Shown piece by piece: positions 1-10,475 of a stretch of DNA of 64,000 bases. The position numbers and the translations under genes were made by a program. The notes below the pieces were generated by a model, which did not search any database, was not told the DNA's origin, and saw only the letters and a program-made list of their open reading frames with translations. Numbering within the stretch: the stretch's first letter is position 1; each line of letters starts with the position of its first letter. The stretch is from positions 1,426,001 to 1,490,000 of the forward strand of contig NZ_JBPXRR010000001.1 of NCBI RefSeq assembly GCF_051842935.1, written 5' to 3'. The stretch is from Pseudalkalibacillus sp051842935 (GTDB lineage: Bacteria; Bacillota; Bacilli; Bacillales; Fictibacillaceae).

Positions 1-3000
1 CCAATTGGTGGTGACAATGTACAAATCAAGCTCAAAGGAGCAAATGGAGAACTCTTGCAAGCACTGCTGGCTCAGCCAAATGGTTCTTTCATCATACCCA
101 ATTTGTCTGAAGGGACGTATTTCGTTACAGCCGCTTTAGAAGGTTATACTTCTAATCTCGTATCCGTCATCCTGACACCTGGTGAAATCAATAACATAAA
201 CATACAATTATCTCCTATTCTTACAACCTTATCTGGTACAGTAGTGGATTCGGAATCAGGAAATCCTATTACGGGAACAGCTGTTACTATTTCTTTAACG
301 AAAAATACTGGCGTATTCGTGACGAACCAGTACCCTAGTGAAACTGGACTATTTTCATTCAATTCCTTATCTCCTGGAATCTATCTGTTGAACGTGAATG
401 CAGAAGGTTACGGTAATCAAATCGTGACGGTAACAGTGCCTGAAAGTGGCACAGATATCGATATTGCCCTGACCAAAAATCCAGGAGCAGTAACGGGTTA
501 TGTGACGAACCAACTATCAAGTGACCCGCTAACAACTGCAGTCGTGACGGTCATCAATGCAGGGAAATCATTAGAAAACCACGTTGTGACCGATAGTTAT
601 GGCCAATTTACGTTTCCAAACCTTTCTCCAGGTTCTTACCGCGCGCTCGTCACGGCAGAAGGATTCTCAAGTCAAAGTGCAACATTCGTTGTATTATCCG
701 ATCAAACGACTTCACTGAGTTTCATACTGACACCAGAGCCAGGGAATTTGTTAGGTACCATTACAGATATTGTTACAGGTGCACCTATTCCTGGCGTCAA
801 TATCCAAGTGCGTTATTTGACACCTGCGGGTCCGGTGTATGCAAATACATTGACCGATGACCAGGGGAATTATCAAACACAAGGCCTCTATGCAGGTACT
901 TATACAGTCATCGTGTTTGCGGATGATCGTTACGGATCCTCAAGCGCATCCGTCATGATACCAGCGAACGGTACACGAACAGTGGACTTTGCACTAGAAC
1001 CGTTCCCATCTACAGTTGAAGGTACAATACGCGACGAAGCAACCGGAGAACCTGTACCGAATGTTTTCGTAAGATTGTTAGACATACATGGAAGCTCCAT
1101 TCAAGTTATTAATACCGATATGAATGGTTTTTATCGTTTTTCGGGTTTCACATCCGGTCAGTATCTTATTTCCGCCATCTTTCCAATTTATCAGAGAGTT
1201 CAAATCTCTATAAATCCGGAACCTGGAGAGACTGTCATTGCAGATATTTTTTTCCAACCTGAACCAGGTAAAATATCGGGTCTGATACTGGATGCCGAGA
1301 CAGGATCTCCTCTAGTCGGCGCTCAGGCTGAAGTGTATTCCCCCGGTTCAACCGTACCGGTAGCCAGAAGAACAGCAGGGGCAAGCGGAGACTTCCTCAT
1401 TGAAGGAGTCGTTCCGGGGTCATTTACCATCACGGCTTATACACTTAATTACAGTGAGGAAATCAAAGGTATAATCGTTGAGCCGAACGGGATAACAGAA
1501 GTGGAATTTCAACTTGACCCTGACCCAGTGACCGTATCAGGAACGGTACTTGATGAGAATGATAATCCTTTAGCGAATGTCAGTGTGCGGATCATTGATG
1601 AAAACGAAGTTGAAATCGGAAATGGGATCTCAGATATCGACGGTAACTTTGCCATTGGAAATCTCCCGAGCGGTAACTTCACAATCATAGCAGGTATAGA
1701 TGATTATGCAGAGTTTACTACAGGCATTTCTGTACAGCCGGGCGAAGAATATGATGATTTAAACATCCAAATGATCGCACTTGGAGGGATGTTCAGAGGA
1801 AATGTAACCAGTGTTGAAAGTAGTGAAGGGATAGCAGGAGTCCTCATTTCCATACTGACACCTGAAGGAATCCCCATCATATCAACCAACTCTGATCCAA
1901 TCGGGAATTTCGTATCTCCACTGCTATCACCAGGTATGTATACAGTAATCGCAAGCTCGCCGTATTACGTCCAGGATGAAAAAGGCGTTATCATCGTTTC
2001 CAATCAGACGAGTGAAGTAATTTTCCAACTTGAAGGCATCGGCGGTTCGATTAAGGGAAGAGCGGTTAATGAAAACGGGAATCCTATTACAAATACTCCA
2101 ATCGCCATTCGATTATTGAACAATAACGGGGCATTACTGCAAACTCTACAGGCGTTGATTGATGGAACGTTTGAAGTTCTGAACCTTTCTGCTGGGACAT
2201 ATCAAGTCAATGTCATTGCAGACACCTATCAAACGACAACAGTAGGAGCGAACATAAAAAACGGTGAAATTGCTGACCTGACAGTTCCGCTTACCTTAAA
2301 AGGCGGCACCGTTGAAGGAAGGATTGTATCATCCCAAACAGGCATTCCGATTCCTGGGAGTTTCATCGAAATCTTTGATGTCACGGGAGTGATCGTAGCT
2401 ACCATTACGAGTGACCAGAATGGGGAATTCCTTCTAACAGATATTCAGCCAGGTGCGCTAAACTTGAAAGCAACTGCTCCAGAATTCAGCCCTTCCTCCA
2501 TTGGAATTATTGTTGAACCTGGAGAAATATCGAACACCCAACTCACCCTCTCACCGATCACTGGTCTTTTATCAGGTACAGTCATGGATCCAGACGGCAT
2601 ACCGATCAGTAGCAGCACGGTGCAAATTGTTGACCCGACCAACACAACCGTCGCAACGTTCATTACAGATTTAGATGGATCTTACACCGCTACGCTTCAA
2701 GTAGATGAATATACCATATTGGCAAATGCCACTAATTTCGGGAGCAATTCAATTGCCGGGACCATTCGCGCAGATGAAGAAACAGTCGTCAATATCACCT
2801 TGACTCCAATTGGCGGAATACTAATCGGTAACATAATTGATGTTGATACAGAAACACCATTAACTGGGGCGTCTGTCGAAGTCAGATCAATAAGTCCGTT
2901 CGGACCAGTCATCAATAATGTTCTGACTGACAGTGAGGGGAATTATAACTTCGGAACACTCTCTGTCGGTACCTATACGATCGTTGTCACGAAAGACAAC

Positions 3001-6000
3001 TATGGAGATAAAAGTGGCTCTGTTTTGATTGAGAATGGCGTAACACATACACACGACTTTTCACTTTCGCTCAATCCTTCCAGCATCAGTGGAACTGTTA
3101 CAACCGGAAGTGTACCTTTAACGAACGTACTGATTAGGCTTGTAGACACCTCTGGGGCAAATGTGTTTGAGGTTCAAACAGATGAACAAGGGCAATACTT
3201 GATTGAAAATTTCAAACCTGGTAGTTACGCTTTGTTGGTCAATCATGTAGATTATCAGACTGGAAAACAAGGATTTACGTCACTACCTGGGGAAGCCATT
3301 AACCTTGATTTTGATTTGATAGCTCAACCAGGTAGTTTAATCGGAACCATTTTTGACGAAGAGGGATCACCACTTCCCGGTGCTCTCATCCAAGTCTTCT
3401 ATGCAGACAGTTTGCAGCCTGCGAATCGTGCTATAACAGACCCTGAAGGAAGCTATGTCATTTCAGGCCTTGCTCCAGGAAACTATACATTAACAATGAC
3501 ATCATCAAACTATAAGACTTTCACAACAGGAGCGATCATTAATGCAAATGAAACGATAACGATTGACGGCTTCTTAGCACCAGATCCAGGCGTTATTTCT
3601 GGTACCGTTACGGGGACAGAAGGTCCGCTAGAAGGAGCGGCAGTGAAAGTCATTGATGTGAATGGATCGAGTATAGGTTCCGGTATAACAGATGGAGACG
3701 GCACCTTCTCCATTGGAAATTTACCAGTAGGAACGTTTGCAGTAACCATCCTTGCTGCTAATCATCATAGCATCTCACAAGGAGTCACCATTTCTCCAGG
3801 TGAATTTGAAACGCTTAGCTTCACCCTGGTTCCGGAACCAGGTTCAATTGCTGGTACGGTATTAGATGAAAACGGAACACCTATTTCAGGGACCGTCATT
3901 AATGTCCTCTTGAATGGTTTAATCATTGGTTCTAATTTAACAGATGAAAACGGCAGCTATTCGTTCCAGGATCTCCAACCACAGTCTTATCAATTAACTG
4001 CAGATCAACCTGGATATGGTATGGCTTCTATTGGCGCAGTCGTAATAAGTAACGAGACGGCTACAGCAAATTTCAACCTGCTTTCCATATTCGGAGTGAT
4101 TAGCGGAACTGTTACAGATTCAGATGGAAACCCACTCAATAATAAAACCATTTATCTGAATGTTTTTGATCAAAATGACAGTTTCGTATATTCCGTACTA
4201 GCTCAACCCGACGGAACATTCTCAATTCCAGAGGTGAAGCCAGGAGATTATTTGCTGACAGTGACAACAGAGGGATATGAATCAAAAACCTCTGGTGTAT
4301 CGGTCGAACCGGATGAAGTTACGGATTTAACGGTCCCGTTGAGTGTGTTAGGTGGCAATCTGTCCGTACAGGTCATTGAAGACGATACTAGTGTTCCTAT
4401 ACCAGGAGTCATTACCGATATTTACAATGAGACCGGAATTCCCATTACTTCTGGCGTTACAGATCAAGAGGGGAAGACTACGTTCGAGAAATTACCAGAA
4501 GGGCAAGTTGTCGTTTCAGCTGTAGCTCCAAACTATACCAATGCTTCTAAAGGAGCAATTATTGAAAGTGGCGTAACGAAAGAGACCACTCTTGCTGTTA
4601 CACCGGAGACGGGAGAACTCCAAGGTACGTTAACCGCTCCGAGTGGAGAACAACTCGCCGGAGTCACTATACAAATCCTGGACTCTAAACGATCTGTTGT
4701 AACAACTGTATTAACCCAAACGGATGGCGGGTTTGCCGTGTTTGATTTAGCACCTGGAATCTATACGATGCTCATCAATCATCCTGGATATGAACAGCAG
4801 TCTCTTAGTGCATATATAGAAGCAGGTCAAACTTCAAGGAACAATTTGATCATTGAATCCGCACCCGGAAGTGTTGAAGGGATCGTTACGGATACAGAAA
4901 CAGGCGCATTCTTGTCGAGGACGAATGTAGAACTGCGGCTCATCAGCCCATCAGGTCCGGTCATTGCATCCACGCTGACGGATTCACAAGGTCATTATCG
5001 ATTCCTTGACATCACAAGCGGAAACTATACTGTCATCGCGACACACCGACTATATGGAGCTGATGCGGAGTTCATCTCAGTACAAATGAATTCAACGACA
5101 TTTGCAGATCTACAACTCGCTAGGATAACGACAAGTATAAACGGAACGGTTCGAAATAGTGAAGGTGATCAACCCCTTCAGAATACACTTCTCAGAATTG
5201 CTAACCAAGGCGGGACTGTCATTGCTGAAATCCAGACGGATGTGAGCGGTAGATTTACTTATGAAGGACTTATGCCTGGTGAATACAGCATCGCAGCCCT
5301 TAATACAGACTATCGAAGTCAAATCGTTTCCTTCCTAGCTGAACCGGGGTCTCCAAGTCTTGTCGATTTTAATTTGCAAGCTTTCCCGAGTCAGTTTACA
5401 GGCACAGTAATAGATGCAGAAACGGAACTCCCAATCATTGGAGCTCTCGTAGAAGCGTATGATTTGTTAGATCGCCCAGTTGCGGCTGCGTTAACAAATA
5501 TTAATGGCGTATATACGCTTCCTGCTCTAAATGATGGCACCTATACTCTCAGGGCATCCGCACAAGGGTATAGCTCTATGTCCCGCTTTTCGTCATTACT
5601 CGTGAATGACAGCAAAATTGAAAACTTCATTTTAAGCGTAAATCCTGCTTCTGTTTCAGGCAGTGTGACATCCATTGAGGGGCAACCACTGAATAATGCC
5701 ACGGTAACGGTTGCAGATCAGAATGGGATCGTAGTCGGAAACACCTCAACGAATGAAAATGGCACTTACTTTATCGGCAATTTGCCTGCAGGGGTCCTTA
5801 CGGTAACAGCAGATGCGGATGGCTATTTGACCGTCTCAATCGAGTTAGCCTTTGAAAGAGGTGAAAATAAGGACGGAATCAATTTTGCTTTAAGTCCTGG
5901 AGCGGATGGAGAAATTAAAGGGCAAGTGACCAACAGTAGAACTCGGGAACCACTTCCAGGGGTATTGATACAGCTGAACAACGAGAATGGGGCAGGAGTA

Positions 6001-6390
6001 GAAGAAGTTACGTCGAATTCGGAAGGCGTATACGCTTTTTCAGGAATACCGGCTGGTACTTATCGAGTTCGGGCGTCAAGGGATGGATACCTTTCATATA
6101 ACACCACCGTCCAATTACGACCAGATGAAGAATTACTACTCTTGATCTCTCTTTCACCAGACTCACCAGCACCGGGACGAACGGGAGTCAATCAATATTA
6201 CATCATTCTTGGTGGAAAGTATTTAACACTAGAAAATAGTGATACCTCACCAACATTATTCACTTTAGTTAACATGAATGAAGATAAAACATGCGCTACG
6301 TTTGCTTTTATAGAAATTGTAGACGGATCAAGAAAAACCCAATTGATTTTATTCGATTTATCACACGTGATTTTAGTACCTGTCCATTAG
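1..6390 (+). CDS. Giant carboxypeptidase-regulatory-like repeat protein (C-terminal part, 5' end outside window)
   Basis: The frame is open from base 1, so the start lies left of the window; the first start-like codon (TTG, 55) falls inside a repeat. About 2,129 residues are visible. A partial module is followed by 23 complete modules of about 86 residues. Each has G-T-V near its start, P-L-x-G-A-x-V, then T-D-x-x-G-x-Y, L-x-P-G-x-Y and G-Y, and modules join at L-x-P-x-P-G hinges. This is the pattern of CarboxypepD_reg (prealbumin-like beta-sandwich) domains, close to SdrD B-type repeats. Such arrays normally form extended stalks of surface or secreted proteins. After the last module comes a tail of about 77 residues beginning SPAPGRTG. 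There is no LPXTG motif and no C-terminal membrane segment, so anchoring, if any, must be N-terminal. The downstream terminator separates it from the germination operon. Function and export are inferred, not seen. Confidence 0.85.
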   Translation, partial: PIGGDNVQIKLKGANGELLQALLAQPNGSFIIPNLSEGTYFVTAALEGYTSNLVSVILTPGEINNINIQLSPILTTLSGTVVDSESGNPITGTAVTISLTKNTGVFVTNQYPSETGLFSFNSLSPGIYLLNVNAEGYGNQIVTVTVPESGTDIDIALTKNPGAVTGYVTNQLSSDPLTTAVVTVINAGKSLENHVVTDSYGQFTFPNLSPGSYRALVTAEGFSSQSATFVVLSDQTTSLSFILTPEPGNLLGTITDIVTGAPIPGVNIQVRYLTPAGPVYANTLTDDQGNYQTQGLYAGTYTVIVFADDRYGSSSASVMIPANGTRTVDFALEPFPSTVEGTIRDEATGEPVPNVFVRLLDIHGSSIQVINTDMNGFYRFSGFTSGQYLISAIFPIYQRVQISINPEPGETVIADIFFQPEPGKISGLILDAETGSPLVGAQAEVYSPGSTVPVARRTAGASGDFLIEGVVPGSFTITAYTLNYSEEIKGIIVEPNGITEVEFQLDPDPVTVSGTVLDENDNPLANVSVRIIDENEVEIGNGISDIDGNFAIGNLPSGNFTIIAGIDDYAEFTTGISVQPGEEYDDLNIQMIALGGMFRGNVTSVESSEGIAGVLISILTPEGIPIISTNSDPIGNFVSPLLSPGMYTVIASSPYYVQDEKGVIIVSNQTSEVIFQLEGIGGSIKGRAVNENGNPITNTPIAIRLLNNNGALLQTLQALIDGTFEVLNLSAGTYQVNVIADTYQTTTVGANIKNGEIADLTVPLTLKGGTVEGRIVSSQTGIPIPGSFIEIFDVTGVIVATITSDQNGEFLLTDIQPGALNLKATAPEFSPSSIGIIVEPGEISNTQLTLSPITGLLSGTVMDPDGIPISSSTVQIVDPTNTTVATFITDLDGSYTATLQVDEYTILANATNFGSNSIAGTIRADEETVVNITLTPIGGILIGNIIDVDTETPLTGASVEVRSISPFGPVINNVLTDSEGNYNFGTLSVGTYTIVVTKDNYGDKSGSVLIENGVTHTHDFSLSLNPSSISGTVTTGSVPLTNVLIRLVDTSGANVFEVQTDEQGQYLIENFKPGSYALLVNHVDYQTGKQGFTSLPGEAINLDFDLIAQPGSLIGTIFDEEGSPLPGALIQVFYADSLQPANRAITDPEGSYVISGLAPGNYTLTMTSSNYKTFTTGAIINANETITIDGFLAPDPGVISGTVTGTEGPLEGAAVKVIDVNGSSIGSGITDGDGTFSIGNLPVGTFAVTILAANHHSISQGVTISPGEFETLSFTLVPEPGSIAGTVLDENGTPISGTVINVLLNGLIIGSNLTDENGSYSFQDLQPQSYQLTADQPGYGMASIGAVVISNETATANFNLLSIFGVISGTVTDSDGNPLNNKTIYLNVFDQNDSFVYSVLAQPDGTFSIPEVKPGDYLLTVTTEGYESKTSGVSVEPDEVTDLTVPLSVLGGNLSVQVIEDDTSVPIPGVITDIYNETGIPITSGVTDQEGKTTFEKLPEGQVVVSAVAPNYTNASKGAIIESGVTKETTLAVTPETGELQGTLTAPSGEQLAGVTIQILDSKRSVVTTVLTQTDGGFAVFDLAPGIYTMLINHPGYEQQSLSAYIEAGQTSRNNLIIESAPGSVEGIVTDTETGAFLSRTNVELRLISPSGPVIASTLTDSQGHYRFLDITSGNYTVIATHRLYGADAEFISVQMNSTTFADLQLARITTSINGTVRNSEGDQPLQNTLLRIANQGGTVIAEIQTDVSGRFTYEGLMPGEYSIAALNTDYRSQIVSFLAEPGSPSLVDFNLQAFPSQFTGTVIDAETELPIIGALVEAYDLLDRPVAAALTNINGVYTLPALNDGTYTLRASAQGYSSMSRFSSLLVNDSKIENFILSVNPASVSGSVTSIEGQPLNNATVTVADQNGIVVGNTSTNENGTYFIGNLPAGVLTVTADADGYLTVSIELAFERGENKDGINFALSPGADGEIKGQVTNSRTREPLPGVLIQLNNENGAGVEEVTSNSEGVYAFSGIPAGTYRVRASRDGYLSYNTTVQLRPDEELLLLISLSPDSPAPGRTGVNQYYIILGGKYLTLENSDTSPTLFTLVNMNEDKTCATFAFIEIVDGSRKTQLILFDLSHVILVPVH

Positions 6391-6413
6391 GTGACGATCG
6401 TGGAACGGAATGG

Positions 6414-6442
6414 AAAGAGACTGGTGGCTAGCCAGTCTCTTT
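6414..6442 (+). terminator. Intrinsic terminator of the giant repeat gene
   Basis: An 11-bp perfect stem AAAGAGACTGG / CCAGTCTCTTT with a 7-base loop starts 23 bases after the stop codon; a short T-rich run follows. Confidence 0.85.
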
Positions 6443-6452
6443 CTTATGTTCA

Positions 6453-6481
6453 GAATAAGAAGACATGTATCGTACATCCTA
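6453..6481 (+). promoter_or_regulatory. Sigma-G (forespore)-type promoter of the ger operon
   Basis: GAATA, a 17-base spacer and CATCCTA match the sigma-G/sigma-F pattern (GNATR, 17-18 bases, CATNNTA). It lies 43 bases before the gerA-type start codon. Known gerA-family operons of B. subtilis are transcribed by sigma-G, so the assignment agrees with the genes downstream. Confidence 0.75.
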
Positions 6482-6523
6482 ACTCTATAAGCAATCTATA
6501 AATCATAAAAGAGGGTTTGAACT

Positions 6524-8050
6524 ATGCGCAGAATGAAATGGAATAGAGGAAAACATCGTCATTCTCCTGATATGCGTCAGATTCTCCAAACCCCTCTATA
6601 TGAGAAACTAGACTCCAACCTTGAAACCTTAAATTTATTGTTCAGCAACACGCCCGATTTAATCGTAAGAAAACTGGAAACTAAAACGGGCAGAGAGGCA
6701 GCTATTGCCTATTTTACTAATCAAGTGGATATAGATGTAATCAATGAGCATATCATCAAGCCCTTGCTTCATGCCAAGACCAAGGTAGAAGATTATCGTT
6801 CCATCGTTACGGTCGGTGATGTAATGAACATTGAACACTGGTCAAAGGTTGAGAACGGATTGCTTTCAGGAAAGACCATTCTTTTCATAGAAGGTTCTAA
6901 TATTGCGTTGGCTCTAGGTACAGAAAAATGGCCGGAACGGGCGATTGAAGAACCGACAGCAGAATCTGCAATCAAAGGCGCGCATAGCGGATTCATTGAA
7001 TCCGGAAAGACCAACATCGCACTCATCAGACGTTATTTACCGAATCGCGAACTTCAACTGAAAGAGCAGGTTGTCGGTAGACGAGGACAAACGAAAGTTT
7101 CCATGCTGTATTTAGAGGATGTTGCTAATCCAGAATTAATTGAAGAGATGGAGACACGTATTAGACGGATTGATATTGACGCGATTTTGAATACAGGTGA
7201 ACTTGAGCAGTATGTTGAAGACCACCCGTTTTCACCTTTCCCACAATTTCAAGTGACTGAACGTCCTGATACAGCGGCTTCACAAGTTCTTCAGGGGAGG
7301 ATTGCAATTGTAGTGGACAAGTCACCCGGCGTGCTTGTGGGTCCAATGACGTTCACCTCTTTTTTTCAATCTATTGATGATTATAGTAGTAGATGGCTTG
7401 TCGCTTCGTTTATCCGACTCCTACGATTTACAGGCTTTTTGATCGCCGTTTTTTTACCATCCCTATATATTGCCGTCATCTCATTCCATTACGAAGTGAT
7501 ACCCATCAATCTAATGATCTCCATCGGGGAGTCACGTGCTCAAGTGCCTATTCCGACAATACTGGAAGCCCTATTAATGGAGCTTATATTGGAGATGCTT
7601 CGAGAAGCAGGGATTCGACTACCAGCCCCGATTGGCCAAACGGTAGGAATCGTAGGGGGAATTGTTATTGGAGAAGCGATTGTCCAGGTGGGATTAGTCA
7701 GTAATATCATGGTGATCGTCGTGGCCCTGACAGCAATTACAACGTTCATCATGCCGAATCAAGATATGGCTGCTTCAATACGGTTAATCCGGTTCCCGAT
7801 GATGATCATTGCTTCTTTGATGGGGATCATCGGAATCGTTTTTGGATTGATGATTCTCGTCGGTCATCTGGTTTCAATAAGATCACTAGGCGTTCCATAT
7901 AGTAGACCGGTAGCACCGTTACTTCTATCTGATTTAAAAGATACGATCATCCGGGTTCCTCTTAAATATATGAAAATGCGTCCAAGGTCCATTAAGCCTA
8001 TTCAAGCTTATAGACATGGTCCTAAATGGAATGATGGCGAGGAAGAATGA
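6524..8050 (+). CDS. Spore germination protein, GerA family (GerKA-like A subunit)
   Basis: 508 residues, the usual size for the A subunit of a GerA-type nutrient germinant receptor in the spore inner membrane. Residues 1-285 form the soluble N-terminal domain and contain the family signature EEPTAESAIKGAHSGF near residues 142-157. From about residue 290 to 450 there are several membrane segments with the conserved RLPAPIGQTVGIVGG stretch. The last 45 residues are basic and hydrophilic. The ATG has GAGGG upstream. The stop overlaps the B-subunit start (ATGA), giving an A-B-C operon. Which nutrient it senses cannot be read from the sequence. Confidence 0.95.
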   Translation: MRRMKWNRGKHRHSPDMRQILQTPLYEKLDSNLETLNLLFSNTPDLIVRKLETKTGREAAIAYFTNQVDIDVINEHIIKPLLHAKTKVEDYRSIVTVGDVMNIEHWSKVENGLLSGKTILFIEGSNIALALGTEKWPERAIEEPTAESAIKGAHSGFIESGKTNIALIRRYLPNRELQLKEQVVGRRGQTKVSMLYLEDVANPELIEEMETRIRRIDIDAILNTGELEQYVEDHPFSPFPQFQVTERPDTAASQVLQGRIAIVVDKSPGVLVGPMTFTSFFQSIDDYSSRWLVASFIRLLRFTGFLIAVFLPSLYIAVISFHYEVIPINLMISIGESRAQVPIPTILEALLMELILEMLREAGIRLPAPIGQTVGIVGGIVIGEAIVQVGLVSNIMVIVVALTAITTFIMPNQDMAASIRLIRFPMMIIASLMGIIGIVFGLMILVGHLVSIRSLGVPYSRPVAPLLLSDLKDTIIRVPLKYMKMRPRSIKPIQAYRHGPKWNDGEEE

Positions 8051-9144
8051 TGCAATACAATGCAAATGGAATCAGCCTTAAACAATTCATATTCATCATC
8101 TACAAAACGCAAATCGGGATTGGTGTGTTGACTCTGCCGAGGGAAGTGTCTGACCATGCAGGTACAGATGGATGGATCGCAGTCATCATCGGGTGGTTTC
8201 TGGCTGTCATCGTCAGTCTCATTCTTATCAATATCATGCAGAAGTTTGAGAAGGATACTTTATTTGATCTGTTTCGGCATTTGTTCGGCGTATGGGGTGG
8301 TAAAGCATTTTCACTCTGTTGGGTTGTCTATCTAGCCTTCATTACACTTTACGTGGTTTTCACAAGTGTGTATGTCATGCAAATATGGATCTTGCCGATG
8401 ACTCCGAATTTTTGGATCATTCTACTTTTCTTGATTCCGATCTATTACATAACAAAGAACGGTATTACTGTCATAGGGCGATATTCCGAATTCGTGTATT
8501 ATTTCAGCGTATGGATGCCGCCACTCCTGCTTCTCGCTATAACTGAAAGTCATTGGCTGAATCTTTTGCCCGTCTTGAAAGAAGGGTGGACTCCTGTGTT
8601 CGGAGCGTTGCAAACAACTGTGCTCTCGTTTTTGGGGTTTGAAATGATTTTTCTCATCTATCCATTCTTACGAAACAAGCGTAAAGCTTATCTCGGTGTC
8701 ATCATAGCGAATTCTCTCGCTTTGTTCGTGTATCTGATCGTAGTACTTATGAGCTTCATCTATTTCAGCCCGGATCAACTCGACAAATTTAAATGGCCGA
8801 CTTTGAATTTATTGAAGACGATTGAATTTACATTTATCGAGCGATTTGAAATCTTCTTCCTGGCACTTTACTTTGTCATATTATCTATGACCGTCATCAG
8901 CTATCTCTTTTTTACGGTCTACGGAATCAACCATCTTACGGGGAAAATGAATTCGAACCGACCGCTCATTATGATCACTTTATCCATAGTAGTTGTAGCC
9001 CTGTTCTATCAACCATCCTTTCAAAAACTGGATTATGCAGGTGAGGTCATCAGCGTCGCTGGCATTTTGTTCTCATATGTCTTCCCAGTGTTGCTCTGGG
9101 TTTACATTTGGATCTTCTTCAAAGTAAGGAGAAATACAATATGA
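8047..9144 (+). CDS. Spore germination permease, GerB family (B subunit)
   Basis: 365 residues with about ten hydrophobic segments, related to amino-acid/polyamine/organocation transporters. The N-terminal stretch KTQIGIGVLTLPREV is the characteristic first-helix motif of GerB proteins. In the receptor complex the B subunit is the membrane component held to bind or admit the germinant. Two adjacent ATG codons (8047 and 8050) are possible; the second is better spaced from GAGG. The stop TGA overlaps the start of the C subunit by four bases, so the three subunits are translationally coupled. Confidence 0.94.
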   Translation: MMQYNANGISLKQFIFIIYKTQIGIGVLTLPREVSDHAGTDGWIAVIIGWFLAVIVSLILINIMQKFEKDTLFDLFRHLFGVWGGKAFSLCWVVYLAFITLYVVFTSVYVMQIWILPMTPNFWIILLFLIPIYYITKNGITVIGRYSEFVYYFSVWMPPLLLLAITESHWLNLLPVLKEGWTPVFGALQTTVLSFLGFEMIFLIYPFLRNKRKAYLGVIIANSLALFVYLIVVLMSFIYFSPDQLDKFKWPTLNLLKTIEFTFIERFEIFFLALYFVILSMTVISYLFFTVYGINHLTGKMNSNRPLIMITLSIVVVALFYQPSFQKLDYAGEVISVAGILFSYVFPVLLWVYIWIFFKVRRNTI

Positions 9145-10253
9145 AAAAGTTTACCATCGTGTTAATTATGCTGATTTTCTTGTTGACAGCTTGCAGCGAT
9201 CGTAAGGACTTGGAAAAAACGACGATTGCTTTGGCGATTGGAATTGATGTTGCTGAGGATAACCAAATCATCGCATATGAATCCAATCCGATCTTCGGTG
9301 AAGAGATTGCTGAAAACACTGAAACATTGTCTGCAACTGCGTTAACGTTACGTGAAGCAAGAGAGAAGATGAATGCAGAGGCAAATGGACCTGTTGTAGG
9401 GGGGAAGCTCCAAATCCTCCTGGTCAGTAAAGAGTTGTTAGAGCAGCAGGAACTTTACTCGGTTTTGGATGTCCTGTATAGAGATGCAAAAAATTCAACA
9501 AACGCGCGCCTCGTCATGACTGAAGACTCCATTGCAGATATTCTCAATACAAAAATGCCAGAAAAACCAATCATCTCTGTGTATTTGTCCAACCTCATCG
9601 ACAATTCTTATGATCAGGGAATAACAGCATCGACAACCTTGAGAGATTACCATTACCAACATTACGAAAAAGGACTCACACCTTATCTTTCTGAATTGAA
9701 GAAGAAGGATGGCAAAATTGTGGTCAAAGGGGTAGCGTTACTCGATAATGATGGAAAATTCGTAACATCTTTGAACCCGAGAGAGAGTTCCTTGCTTCAG
9801 ATTCTTCAAAAGGAAGTGAAATATCCTGTCCATATCATCATCCAAATCCCAGAACATGTTCAAATAAAAAAGAATGGGTTGGGGCAGGTAAGTTTTCACA
9901 TTTCAACGGTGGACCAAGAAGTGAAGGTCAAACACAAAGATGGAAGGTTCACATTCGATATACACTCTGAATTGAATATTTTAATCACCGAAATGCCATT
10001 TAAAGTCAATATGAACAAAGACAAGAACGTCATCGAAAAACTGATATCGAAAGCGTTGGAAGAAGAGTACAAAGGGCTCTTGGAAAAGATTCAAGATAAT
10101 GAAATCGATCCGATCGGATTAGGCTTGTTTGCAAGAGCTTATGAATATGACGCATGGAAGACAGTCCAGGACGATTGGGGAAAAGCGTTAGCAGAAGCGG
10201 AAGTATCTATCAAGACGGATGTGAACATCATCAGTTATGGAGTCTTGAAATAG
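9141..10253 (+). CDS. Spore germination lipoprotein, GerC family (C subunit)
   Basis: 370 residues from the ATG at 9141, which has AAGGAG just upstream and overlaps the B-subunit stop. The N terminus is a lipoprotein signal: MKKFTIVLIMLIFLLTAC, with lipobox LTAC and the acylated Cys at residue 18. The rest is a hydrophilic GerC-type domain (Ger(x)C family) without further membrane segments. A longer reading starting at 9108 would bury the signal peptide and is not credible. It is the last gene of the receptor operon and is followed by a hairpin. Confidence 0.94.
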   Translation: MKKFTIVLIMLIFLLTACSDRKDLEKTTIALAIGIDVAEDNQIIAYESNPIFGEEIAENTETLSATALTLREAREKMNAEANGPVVGGKLQILLVSKELLEQQELYSVLDVLYRDAKNSTNARLVMTEDSIADILNTKMPEKPIISVYLSNLIDNSYDQGITASTTLRDYHYQHYEKGLTPYLSELKKKDGKIVVKGVALLDNDGKFVTSLNPRESSLLQILQKEVKYPVHIIIQIPEHVQIKKNGLGQVSFHISTVDQEVKVKHKDGRFTFDIHSELNILITEMPFKVNMNKDKNVIEKLISKALEEEYKGLLEKIQDNEIDPIGLGLFARAYEYDAWKTVQDDWGKALAEAEVSIKTDVNIISYGVLK

Positions 10254-10271
10254 CAATAAATCATAAAAAGA

Positions 10272-10299
10272 GGGCTAGGCGAAAATACTTACCTAGCCC
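10272..10299 (+). terminator. Terminator of the ger operon
   Basis: GGGCTAGG / CCTAGCCC stem with a 12-base loop, 18 bases after the gerC-type stop. The downstream T run is weak (AATTTAATT). Confidence 0.65.
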
Positions 10300-10475
10300 A
10301 ATTTAATTACCTTTAACTAGTTTACATAATATTTATTATATCCCTCAATAAAAAAACAAAGAAAATACGTCTCAATATCAAAGTATACTCATGATAGTGA
10401 GACAGAATTGAATCTTTAAGCTCAAAAGCTTATTTTATGATCTTCATTATGTATATACATTTTCAAGTTTTGAAG

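Noticed and set aside
6524..10253. Reassigning the ger operon to a named receptor (GerA, GerB or GerK)
   Set aside because: The paralogues cannot be told apart reliably without alignments, so no gene symbols were given.
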